From CAYYNP01 sp964472545 (GTDB lineage: Bacteria > Planctomycetota > Planctomycetia > Pirellulales > Thermoguttaceae): a stretch of DNA of 64,000 nucleotides. A program made the position numbers and the translations under genes. Positions 7,616 to 16,600 of the stretch are shown one piece after another. Where the stretch lies: positions 1-64,000 of the forward strand of contig CAYYNP010000010.1 of NCBI GenBank assembly GCA_964472545.1, written 5' to 3'. Position 1 is the stretch's first letter. Each line of letters begins with the position of its first letter. The notes beneath the pieces were generated by a model, which worked only from the letters and a program-made list of their open reading frames with translations, did not search any database and was not told the origin of the DNA.

Positions 7616-10600
7616 ATGCGTGCAGCGTCCAATGAGTCCGTGATGGCGGCGTGCGTCTTGGCAGCCCTGCTCAACGGCATGTGGCAAGGGGATGCCCTAG
7701 GGGAGTATGCGATGATTGGGCTGCCCGAGGGTGTGCGGCCCGTGTGGGGCTTGGAGGAAGCGCATCGCGAGTCCACCGCAACGCGCGAGCGGATTTGCAT
7801 CAACGGCCTGTGGCGCTGGCAGCCGGCACGCGCCGACTGGGAAGTTGTGCCCGATGCCCGTTGGGGCCATTTCAAAGTTCCTGGCTGTTGGCCGGGGATC
7901 ACCGACTACATGCAGAAGGACAGCCAGACGGTCTTCGCTCATCCGAGTTGGAGCGGCGAGGATCTGCGCGGCATCACCGCGGCCTGGTATCAGCGCGAGA
8001 TCACCGTGCCCCGACAGTGGACCGGACGAAGGATCGTTCTGTACGCCCAGTACGTCAACTCCTTTGCCGTGATCTACATCGACGGCAAGAAGGCCGGGGA
8101 AATCCGATTTCCGGATGGCGAGGTCGATCTCACGGCGGTGTGCCGTCCGGGCGACAGCTACGTTTTGAGCATGCTCGTGGTGGCCATGCCTCTGAAGGGA
8201 GTCATGCTCTCCTACAGCGACACGGCCTCGGCCAAGAAGGTCGAAGGCCGGGTGGCACGACGCGGTTTGTGCGGCGACGTCTACCTGGCCGGCGGGCCGT
8301 CGGGGGCGCATATCGGCGATACGAAAGTCACCACGTCGGTGCGCAACTGGCGTATCGGCATCGACGTGGCGCTAAGGGGTCTTGCGGACGATTTGAGATA
8401 CGTTCTGCGGGCCGCCGTGCTGGACGGAAAACGCACGGTTCGGGAATTCACCAGCCGGCCGTTTCAGGCGGACGAGTTTGAGGACGGCCGCATTTCGCTG
8501 ACGCAGCCATGGAAACCGGAAAAACTCTGGGACGTGCATACGCCCGAGAACCTGTATCACCTCCACCTTTCGCTGGAGGAAGCTAATGGGAAGGTGCTCG
8601 ATGCCGCCCTTGCGGTGCGTTTCGGGTTTCGAGAATTCTGGATCGACGGCCGCGACTTCTATCTCAACGGCACGCGTATCTTCCTCTCGTCGGTTCCTTT
8701 AGACAACGCCCAGGTCGGCGCGGCATGGGCCAATTACGACGCCGCCCGAGAGAGTATGCGGCGTCTTCAGAGCTTCGGAATCAACTTCGTCTACACGCAC
8801 AACTACGGCTGCGAGCCCGGGTCGCATTTGAGCTTCGAGGAAATCCTCGAGGCCGCAGACGACGTGGGGATGCTCGTTGCCTTCTCGCAGCCGCATTTCG
8901 GGCACTACGAGTGGGACCGCGACGATGCCGACCGGACGAACGGCTACGCCCGCCACGCGGCGTTCTACGTGCGCGTAGCGCAAAATCACCCGTCGGTCGT
9001 GGCCTACTCCACCAGCCACAACGCCACGGGATACGCCGAAGACATGAATCCCGACATGATCGACGGCATTCAGGCTCGACGTAGCGAGTGGTCGGCCAGA
9101 AACGTAGAACTTGCCCGGCGGGCCGAGGCGATCATCAAGGGCCTCGACTCCAGCCGAATCGTCTACCACCATGCTTCCGGCAACCTGGGCCCGATGCACA
9201 CGAGCAACTTCTACGCGAACTTCGTTCCCATCCAGGAGATGTCCGATTGGTTCGAGCATTGGTCGACTAAGGGCGTGAAGCCGCTCTTCACTTGCGAATA
9301 CAGCGTGCCCATGCCGTGGGACTGGGCGATGTATCGAGGCTGGTATCAGGGCAACCGGGAATTCGGCAGCGCCAGAGTCCCTTGGGAGTTCTGCATCGCC
9401 GAATGGAACGCCCAGTTCTTTGGAGATCGGGCGTACCGGATCAGCGAGCAGGAGAAGTCGAACCTGCGTTGGGAGGCCGGACAGTTCCGCTCCGGCAATC
9501 TGTGGCATCGTTGGGATTATCCCCATCCCGTTGGCTCCCGCGACTTCGGCGAGCGGTATGCGGTCTATGCCATGTACTTCTCGAAGAACTGGCCCGCTTT
9601 TCGGACCTGGGAGATGTCTGCCAACTCTCCATGGAATCACGGGCACTACTGGACGTTGCGCGACGGCGTCGACAAAGGCCGGGAGGAACTTAACGTGAAT
9701 TGGCAAGGTCTCCAGCGCCCCGGCTTCAGCCCGGACTACGTCGACGACCGCTACGAGAGGGTCGATCTGGCCTTCGGGCGTTCCGACTGGATACCCACGG
9801 AAGCCGCCGAGGCGCTGATCCGCAACAACGGGCCCCTATTGGCGTACCTCGCCGGCAAGCCGGGAGCCTTCACCAGCCAGGACCACGATTTCTACCCCGG
9901 CGAAACCGTCGAGAAACAACTCATCGTGATCAATAATTCCCGAGAAACGGTGACGTGCGACTGTCGGTGGTCGCTTGGTCTGCCGGAGGCGATTGTCGGC
10001 ACCGAGACGATCTCCGTGGCGACGGGGCAGCAGCGGCGCGTTCCGTTGCGTTTCCAATTACCGGAGAATGTGGCTTCCGACGGGTACGAGTTGCGTGTCA
10101 CCGCCAGATTCAGTACCGGCCAAACGCAAGTGGATCTCATTCGGATGGACGTCCTGCCGCGGCTAACAGTTTCTCCGGCGGATATCAAGATCGCCGTCTT
10201 CGATCCCCGGGGCGAAACGAGCAAGCTGTTGGACGGCATGGGGCTTCCGTACAAGAACGTGGCCCCGGAATCCGATCTGTCGGCATACGACGCGCTAATC
10301 GTGGGAAAGGACGCGCTGACGACCTCCGGTCCGACGCCCGACGTCACGCGCGTTCACGATGGGTTGAAGGTTCTCGTCTTCGAGCAAACTCCGGATGTGC
10401 TTCAGGGCAGGTTCGGCTTCCGCGTGGCAACCTACGGCCTGAGGAGAGTCTTCAAGCGCGTACCGGACCATCCGGTTTTGGCCGGGATTAGCGACGAGCA
10501 CTTGCGCAATTGGCGCGGCCGGTCGACGATCGTTCCGCCGCGGCTGGAGTACAAGTTGAGTCCCGAATTCAACTACGCGCCGACGGTCCGGTGGTGCGGC

Positions 10601-12025
10601 ATCCCGGTCAGCCGGCTGTGGCGATGCGGCAACCGAGGCAACGTCGCCTCCGTGCTGATCGAGAAGCCGCCGCGCGGCGATTTCCTGCCCATTCTCGACG
10701 GCGGATACAGCCTTCAGTACAGCCCGTTGATGGAGTACCGCGAGGGCAAAGGGATGGTGCTGTTCTGCCAAATGGACGTGACCGGGCGGACCGAAAGCGA
10801 TCCGGCGGCCGAGACGCTGGCTCGCAACGTGCTCGATTACGTCTCGCGGTGGCAACCGTCGCCACAGCGCCAGGCCGTCTACGTTGGTGACGCCGCCGGC
10901 AGGGAGCATCTCGAGGCCGCGGGCGTGCGCGTGGGTGCTTACCGGCGCGGCAAGCTGACCACCGATCAGGTCCTCGTCGTGGGGCGCGGTGGTGGAAAGG
11001 AACTGGCCGCCGATGCCGCCGACATCGCCGATTGGCTCAAAGCGGGAGGGCACATGCTGGCCGTCGGTCTCGACGGGCAGGAGGCCAACGCGTTGCTGCC
11101 GATGGACATCGTGATGAAGAACGAAGAACACATCGCCAGCTACTTCGAGCCGTTCGGCGTGGACTCCTTACTGGCAGGAGTCGGCCCGGCCGACGTTCAC
11201 AATCCGGCACCCCGCGAGTTGCCCCTGGTGTCGGGAGACGCTGCCGTCGGAAACGGCGTGTTGGGCAAGGCCGAGGATGCGAACGTCGTCTTCTATCAAC
11301 TTCCACCGTACGACGTCGGCCAAACGCCGCACAACCTCAAGCGGGCCTATCGCCGCACCAGTTTCCTCCTGACGCGGCTCTTGGGAAACATGGGAGTGGC
11401 CGGCAGGACGCTGCTTCTGGAGCGGTTTTCGACGCCGGCGGGCGGCCGTGCCGGGGCCTCCGTGGTGAGAAACGGTGATTTCAGCGCCGACACGGGCCCT
11501 GTAGCGGACGACGACGGCGTGCCCGACCACTGGATATTCACGTCCTCGGCATCGGCCACGTGCAGACGCCAGCGGCTGCGCGAAGACGGTACGGCTTGGT
11601 CTCTGGTGCTGACGTGTCCGCCCGTCGAAGGCGACAAGCGGCCGAGCACCATGCTGGCCCAGCACGACGTTCCCGTTGCGGAAGGTCAGTGGTACCGTAT
11701 CTCGTTGAAGGCTCGGGCCGAAAGCCTGGCCGCCGAGAGCGTCTCCATGACCATCACGAACATGGCCACGTGGCGGTCGTTCTTCGAATACCAGCGCTTC
11801 GTGCCGAGGCCGGAGTGGCAGCAATTCCGCTTTGAGGTGCAATCCAACGGCACGGCCGATCACCAAACCCGCCTCCAGATCTGGTTTGCGGGCGTCGGGG
11901 GATTATGGCTCTCCGACGTGCGTGTTCAACCCATCGCGGACCCCACGAAGGGCCGTTGGCTCGAAGGACTCTACCTGGACGCCCCCGAATCGTGGGACGA
12001 CCCCTATCGATTCTTCCGTTGGTAG
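7616..12025 (+). CDS. exported GH2-like multidomain glycoside hydrolase
   Basis: A 1469-aa exported protein probably acting on a polysaccharide outside the cytoplasm. I chose the ATG at 7616: AAGGAG lies 7 nt upstream and the protein begins with a signal peptide (about residues 1-29). Order: GH2 sugar-binding jelly roll (about 60-220), Ig-like GH2 domain (to about 335), TIM barrel (about 340-720, WIDGRDFYLNGTRIFLSSV), a Rossmann/GATase-like segment (about 857-980), a second such segment (about 1085-1270) as in beta-galactosidase trimerisation regions, and a C-terminal CBM-like jelly roll (about 1281-1469, NGDFSADTGP). The FTCEYSVP near residue 558 aligns with the GH2 nucleophile region. The usual acid/base Asn-Glu pair is not evident: NHPSVVAYSTSHNATGYAED occupies that position near 468. 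So the fold is GH2, but substrate and catalytic mechanism are open. Confidence 0.8.
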   Translation: MRAASNESVMAACVLAALLNGMWQGDALGEYAMIGLPEGVRPVWGLEEAHRESTATRERICINGLWRWQPARADWEVVPDARWGHFKVPGCWPGITDYMQKDSQTVFAHPSWSGEDLRGITAAWYQREITVPRQWTGRRIVLYAQYVNSFAVIYIDGKKAGEIRFPDGEVDLTAVCRPGDSYVLSMLVVAMPLKGVMLSYSDTASAKKVEGRVARRGLCGDVYLAGGPSGAHIGDTKVTTSVRNWRIGIDVALRGLADDLRYVLRAAVLDGKRTVREFTSRPFQADEFEDGRISLTQPWKPEKLWDVHTPENLYHLHLSLEEANGKVLDAALAVRFGFREFWIDGRDFYLNGTRIFLSSVPLDNAQVGAAWANYDAARESMRRLQSFGINFVYTHNYGCEPGSHLSFEEILEAADDVGMLVAFSQPHFGHYEWDRDDADRTNGYARHAAFYVRVAQNHPSVVAYSTSHNATGYAEDMNPDMIDGIQARRSEWSARNVELARRAEAIIKGLDSSRIVYHHASGNLGPMHTSNFYANFVPIQEMSDWFEHWSTKGVKPLFTCEYSVPMPWDWAMYRGWYQGNREFGSARVPWEFCIAEWNAQFFGDRAYRISEQEKSNLRWEAGQFRSGNLWHRWDYPHPVGSRDFGERYAVYAMYFSKNWPAFRTWEMSANSPWNHGHYWTLRDGVDKGREELNVNWQGLQRPGFSPDYVDDRYERVDLAFGRSDWIPTEAAEALIRNNGPLLAYLAGKPGAFTSQDHDFYPGETVEKQLIVINNSRETVTCDCRWSLGLPEAIVGTETISVATGQQRRVPLRFQLPENVASDGYELRVTARFSTGQTQVDLIRMDVLPRLTVSPADIKIAVFDPRGETSKLLDGMGLPYKNVAPESDLSAYDALIVGKDALTTSGPTPDVTRVHDGLKVLVFEQTPDVLQGRFGFRVATYGLRRVFKRVPDHPVLAGISDEHLRNWRGRSTIVPPRLEYKLSPEFNYAPTVRWCGIPVSRLWRCGNRGNVASVLIEKPPRGDFLPILDGGYSLQYSPLMEYREGKGMVLFCQMDVTGRTESDPAAETLARNVLDYVSRWQPSPQRQAVYVGDAAGREHLEAAGVRVGAYRRGKLTTDQVLVVGRGGGKELAADAADIADWLKAGGHMLAVGLDGQEANALLPMDIVMKNEEHIASYFEPFGVDSLLAGVGPADVHNPAPRELPLVSGDAAVGNGVLGKAEDANVVFYQLPPYDVGQTPHNLKRAYRRTSFLLTRLLGNMGVAGRTLLLERFSTPAGGRAGASVVRNGDFSADTGPVADDDGVPDHWIFTSSASATCRRQRLREDGTAWSLVLTCPPVEGDKRPSTMLAQHDVPVAEGQWYRISLKARAESLAAESVSMTITNMATWRSFFEYQRFVPRPEWQQFRFEVQSNGTADHQTRLQIWFAGVGGLWLSDVRVQPIADPTKGRWLEGLYLDAPESWDDPYRFFRW

Positions 12026-12236
12026 GCGGCATCGCACGGTCGGCACCGTGGCCGCGAGTTGATTCGTAGGTGTCGCGCCTCGACCGTCGGGCGTATCGAC
12101 GATTTCGAGGACACCCCCACGCGGGCGGGCATAGATAGCCCCGGCTTCTTGCGGCGGCGGCCCGGGTATCGTATACTTGCCGGCGGAGGGTATTCCTCCG
12201 CTAGTCTTTCGAGCACCTATTTGGGAGGGCGATTCT

Positions 12237-13154
12237 ATGCTCAGTGCACATGCGGCGATACTTCTTTTGTCGGCCACGGTAGGATCGGAGACGGCGTACC
12301 GCCCCGTGGCCATTCCGCCCGACTGCGCCGACCTGCATCTCACGGTACCCGACGACGTGCGGGTTGAGATTCGCGTCGAGCGAAAATGCAAGGACGACGT
12401 GCGGCACGACTTCAGCGGCTCGCGACGCCGGCATTTCAGGATTCGCGGCTTGAAGGCGAACGAGCCCTATCGGGTCCAGATTATCGCAACCCGTCTGCCG
12501 CAGTCCGGCGATGGCTGTCAGCCGTCGTTAGCTCCAAGATACATACAAGTCATGGCAGGCAGTCCACGGTTCTACACAATCTACCCGGAAGAAATGGAGG
12601 TTTCGCAAACCGCCGAAGAGAAGAAGCCGTCGTATGTATTCCTGTCCAACGCGGCCGTCAAGAAACCGTCTGCGAACCAGATCCTCTTCGATTCGACCGC
12701 ACAGCTCACCGCGACCATCGAGAAGGACGACGACGAAGGCCGTCTCCGCTTCCGCCAGGTGACCGACGACCATCCCGAGAACTTGGAGGCCTTTCGCCTG
12801 ATCCACAAGTTCACCTACTCGCCCGACTACTTGCCCGACGAAGGCACGGACGAGTGTAAAGGCGAATTGGTGCTGATTCTGAAATGGGACGGTGAGAAAG
12901 AGGGGGAGAAGAGGAGCCACACGATCGAAGAAGACGTCGACGTCGAGTTCGAGTACGACGGGAAACAAGGCACGCTGACCAAAGACTCTTTGGACAATAT
13001 CCGCGGGGCGCTGATGGAGATCGACGAAGACTTCCGCAACGAGTTCCTGCTTGCCGACGAGCCCTCGGAAGTGTACGTTCACTGTATCGTGAAGTTCAAA
13101 GACGCCCCGGCAATCCCCGTTCAGGGGAGGGTGACGATTCGGATCGTGGAGTAG
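12237..13154 (+). CDS. exported TIGR03000-like protein, function unknown
   Basis: A 305-aa protein with a short hydrophobic signal-like N-terminus (MLSAHAAILLLSATVGSETA). I chose the ATG at 12237, preceded by GGGAGGG at 7 nt; the longer frame from 12177 adds 20 unlikely residues. Residues about 30-85 (LHLTVPDDVRVEI, then RHFRIRGLKANEPYRVQI) resemble TIGR03000, a small Planctomycete-specific domain with the pattern 'VxVPxDAxVxxxG...F.xPxLxxGxxYxYxV'. The rest is acidic, with runs such as EKDDDEGR and a beta-rich C-terminus ending in GRVTIRIVE. No catalytic motif is visible. It follows the GH2-like gene by 211 bp on the same strand and may be a separate transcript. The family link is from pattern memory, not a search. 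Confidence 0.55.
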   Translation: MLSAHAAILLLSATVGSETAYRPVAIPPDCADLHLTVPDDVRVEIRVERKCKDDVRHDFSGSRRRHFRIRGLKANEPYRVQIIATRLPQSGDGCQPSLAPRYIQVMAGSPRFYTIYPEEMEVSQTAEEKKPSYVFLSNAAVKKPSANQILFDSTAQLTATIEKDDDEGRLRFRQVTDDHPENLEAFRLIHKFTYSPDYLPDEGTDECKGELVLILKWDGEKEGEKRSHTIEEDVDVEFEYDGKQGTLTKDSLDNIRGALMEIDEDFRNEFLLADEPSEVYVHCIVKFKDAPAIPVQGRVTIRIVE

Positions 13155-13238
13155 GGACGGCGTGGGTGGACTGTTGATATGGCGTTTGTTTTGCGTTTGT
13201 CTCAGTTTTTGACCGTTTCTTGACAAGGAGGAATAGTG

Positions 13239-13541
13239 ATGGCTAAGAAGAGAGCCCCGAATCCCAGGCCGGCGGCAGCGACAATCACCAAACAGCAGGT
13301 TGAAGATGCGATTGTCGCGTGCCTCCGACAGGTCCAGGGTGTCGCACTGGTCGACACTCTCGACGAATGCGTGTGGAAGGAGTCCTTTGATGGTCGGTCA
13401 TCCGAAGAAGAGGAGGAGTTCTACAAGCACTTCAGCGCCATCATTCTCGCCGCAATGAAGTGCAAGTGCAGAAAGAACAAGTTCCGATTCACCCTCCGCG
13501 ATGGAGAGCTGTTCATCTTCCTTGGCTACGTTACCGAGTGA
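13239..13541 (+). CDS. small acidic/basic hypothetical protein
   Basis: A 100-aa soluble protein of unknown function. The ATG at 13239 has an excellent ribosome site (AAGGAGG, 7 nt upstream); a GTG immediately before it is also in frame. It has a basic Pro/Ala-rich N-terminus (MAKKRAPNPRPAAATITKQQ), a helical centre with SSEEEEEFYKHFSAIILAAM, a CKCRKNK stretch and a beta-rich end (RFTLRDGELFIFLGYVTE). There is no signal peptide. It lies 84 bp downstream of the exported 305-aa gene on the same strand, and may be co-transcribed. Confidence 0.6.
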   Translation: MAKKRAPNPRPAAATITKQQVEDAIVACLRQVQGVALVDTLDECVWKESFDGRSSEEEEEFYKHFSAIILAAMKCKCRKNKFRFTLRDGELFIFLGYVTE

Positions 13542-13638
13542 ATTCCGTTGACGTGCGGAATTGTGGTCGCCCATTCGAGGATGAGCAACAGCCATGGGGT
13601 CGCAGTCGATTCGCTACGACCCGGTGGCCACTCTCAAC

Positions 13639-16600
13639 TCAACGGGCATACTGCGGCCCACTTTCCCGCTCGGCCGTCCGGATACGCAACTCCGTGGGTG
13701 GACTCCCGCCCGCAGGCGGTCTTGTGGAAGGCTGCGGTTGCCGATAGCGGGACTGGAGCGTATTCACTCCCTGCGGTTTTTGCGGGCTCGACGGAGGCTT
13801 AGGGATCTCTTGCTGCCGAGGTATCGCCCTGTCTTCGGCGCTTGGCCACGTGGGAGCCGCACGCCCCGTTGCGCCGTATTCCCCGGGGACGATCTCCTCG
13901 AACCGAATCGGGTTTCGCGTGCGGGGATCGTAGGGCGGCTCTTGCATGTCGACCGGACGACGGTCGGGGATCCGGAATCCGCGGCCGGACGGGTCTTCGA
14001 GTTGCTCGGCGTCCTTCTCGATGTAACCGCCCGGGTGATACGGCGAGGGCTCTGAGTGCGGGTGATACAGTCCGGGGCGGTAGTGCTGGGGCGTGCGGTG
14101 CTCGATGTCGAGCATCTCGTCGACGCGCTCCGTCGTGGCGTCGAAGATCGAGTTAGTGAGCGTCTTGTAGCGGCCCCGCACCACGTGCTCCGCGTCGCGG
14201 ACCGAAACGTGGTCGATATCGACCACGCTCGAGGCCCAGCGGAGACCCATCAGGTCGAACACGGTCGGATAGACGGTCGACTGTGCCAGGATGATATTCT
14301 CCTGGATCGACGACTGGTCGCTGGGCAACGGCCGAAACAGCAGCCCTACGACCGGCACGTCCTGCAATCCCTGCACGCCCTGCGAGGTCCGTGCGACTTT
14401 CAGCGCGACCTGGTAACGGCTGACTTCCCGCAACTCGAAGCTGGAGGTCTGCACCTGGGTCTTGATGAAGTGCCGCTTGATCCGGCCGAGGTGTTTTTCG
14501 TCGGCCCGGACCGGCTCGCGGACGTTGGTGGTGTACATATAGAAGAAGTCGTAGACGATCGAGTTTCCGTCGGGCTGGATCACCGGGCGGACCTCGTAGC
14601 CGGTGCCGGTCTCGATCTTGTAGATCGCCGGGTCCTGGATCAGGGCCTCCAGCGCCGAGCCAAGTTCCCGCTCGCCGTCCTGGTTCACGCCCATCTGGCT
14701 TTCGTCGGGGCTGTTGGGCAAACCCGGCACGAGGCTCTGAACCTTGGTCGGGATCGGCCCGCCGCCCATCATCTTCACGGCGGATATGAACGTGGGGTCG
14801 TTCAACAACGCGCCCATGTCCTCGGTCACCGCCTTGGCGTTTTTGAGAATCTCCTGGAAGAGGATGTCCCGCTTGGGCAGGTCGAACTCCATCGTGGCCT
14901 GCGGCACGACCGTGGCGAAGGTCCGATTGTTTGTCAGAATCGAGGTCCGCTCGACGGCGCCCAGGGTCACGTCCCACTGCCGCGAGGCCTCGCGGATGCG
15001 GACGAAGGCCGGGTCGTAGAACTGCACCTTGAAATCGTCCTCCAAGGCGATCGAAAGCCGCTTGAGATAGTCGTCCATCGTGGCGATGCGGGCGCGCGTG
15101 CCTTCGAGGATGTCCATGTACTTCTCTTGATGCTCGTCGATCAGGTGGTCCAGCAGCTTGTTGCGGTCGAAGTCTGCCCGCGTTCTGGCCAGGAAGTGCT
15201 CGGCCTGCGCATGCTGCAGATCCGCAGAATGATAGCTCAGCGCTTGCGTGCGCGCCTCCCCCGCCGCCTTCCGAAGGCCGTCAAACCGTTCATGCAGCAA
15301 CGAGGCAAGATAGGTCGTCAACTGCTGGCCCACCTGAGTCACCTTTCGCCAGTCAAACGTACGGACGTCGGCAACTTCGCCAAACTCGGCAGTGAGACGC
15401 TCAATCGTCGCCCAGAATGCCTCCGTTATGTGGGCGTACTCCTCGTAGTTGTATCTGGCTGCGTGCAAAGCCAAATTGAAACTGATGAACTTCCAACTTG
15501 TCTTACTAGGCATCTCCTCTTCCAAGCCGTCGATGATTGCAGTACTGTGCCGTTTGACACGAGCGAGGGCCCCCGTCGCCTTTCCATAGTGCTTTTCACC
15601 CTCGGCTGAATGGGGGCTGACATCGCGAAGTCGGTCAACGAAACTCGCGAGACGAGTGAGTTCTTCAACGGCCGAACGCACATCCTGGACAAATCGCTCT
15701 TGCTCCGTCTCTGATGCCACGTGAAGCCTCCTCATGTCAGATTCCATTGCAGTGGCAAGTTCTGCAAGCTGAGCGGGAGACAGACCTTCGGTTGACGGGA
15801 GTGCCTTGAGCAAGGCGGAACCGAATGCCGCAGAACCGGGCAGAGGACGCAATGCCAACAACGACCGATCGCAGACCGCGACGGATTGTTCGACAAGCGT
15901 CCGCGCTTCCAGCACTGCCACTTGAAGCTCGCCGATTGCCTCGGTGACCGCTGAGCTTGTGGTGAATCGTGCTTCTCGAACCTCTCCGGCCCTCAGAAGT
16001 ACGTCGTTGCGCAGTTCGGCACGCATGTCCGCTTCTTCTTTGAAGCTCTCCTCCCGCTCGTCCTCCACCAGCGCCCGTTCCATCACCCGCTGCTTGAGTT
16101 CCATCTCGGTGACCATCCGTGCCTTGTAGATCTGCGCCAGCCGGATGAACTCGCGTTGCGTGGCGTTCATCGTATCGCCGTGCGGCGTGTGGGGATTGCA
16201 CGTGTCGGCGGCGGCGTAGTTGAAAAAGGCCAGCAGGTTGCTGAAGTGGTAGCGTTGCCGGGCGTTGCGGAAGCAGGCCTCGAGCGTGTTGGCCTCGATG
16301 CGGGCCTTCTCCGCCACCGGCAGGTGGTTGCGGTTCCAGTGGGGAAAGAGCTTCTGCGTGCGATGGGGCCGCATCTCGCTCGAGGCACGGTAGTGGAACT
16401 CGGCCTGCGGCAACTCCGAATGGGCCAGCTCCATGAATCGGGTCAGAATGTCCTGACGCACGTCGTTCTTCGCCAACGCCAGAACGAACAGTGCGTTGTG
16501 CAGGCCGGTGGTGTCCATCGAGTGCAACGAGAGCACTTTGTTCTCCGTACGGAGGAACTCGGAGTCCATCTCGTAAAGCTCGTCGATGAAGTCGCGGCCG

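Noticed and set aside
12177..12236. Earlier start of the TIGR03000-like protein at 12177
   Set aside because: The ATG at 12237 has the GGGAGGG ribosome site and yields the signal-like N-terminus.
14056..15609. Plus-strand 517-aa frame opposite the secretin-like gene
   Set aside because: Antisense shadow: no start context, composition typical of reversed coding sequence, and the opposite strand carries the recognisable domains.
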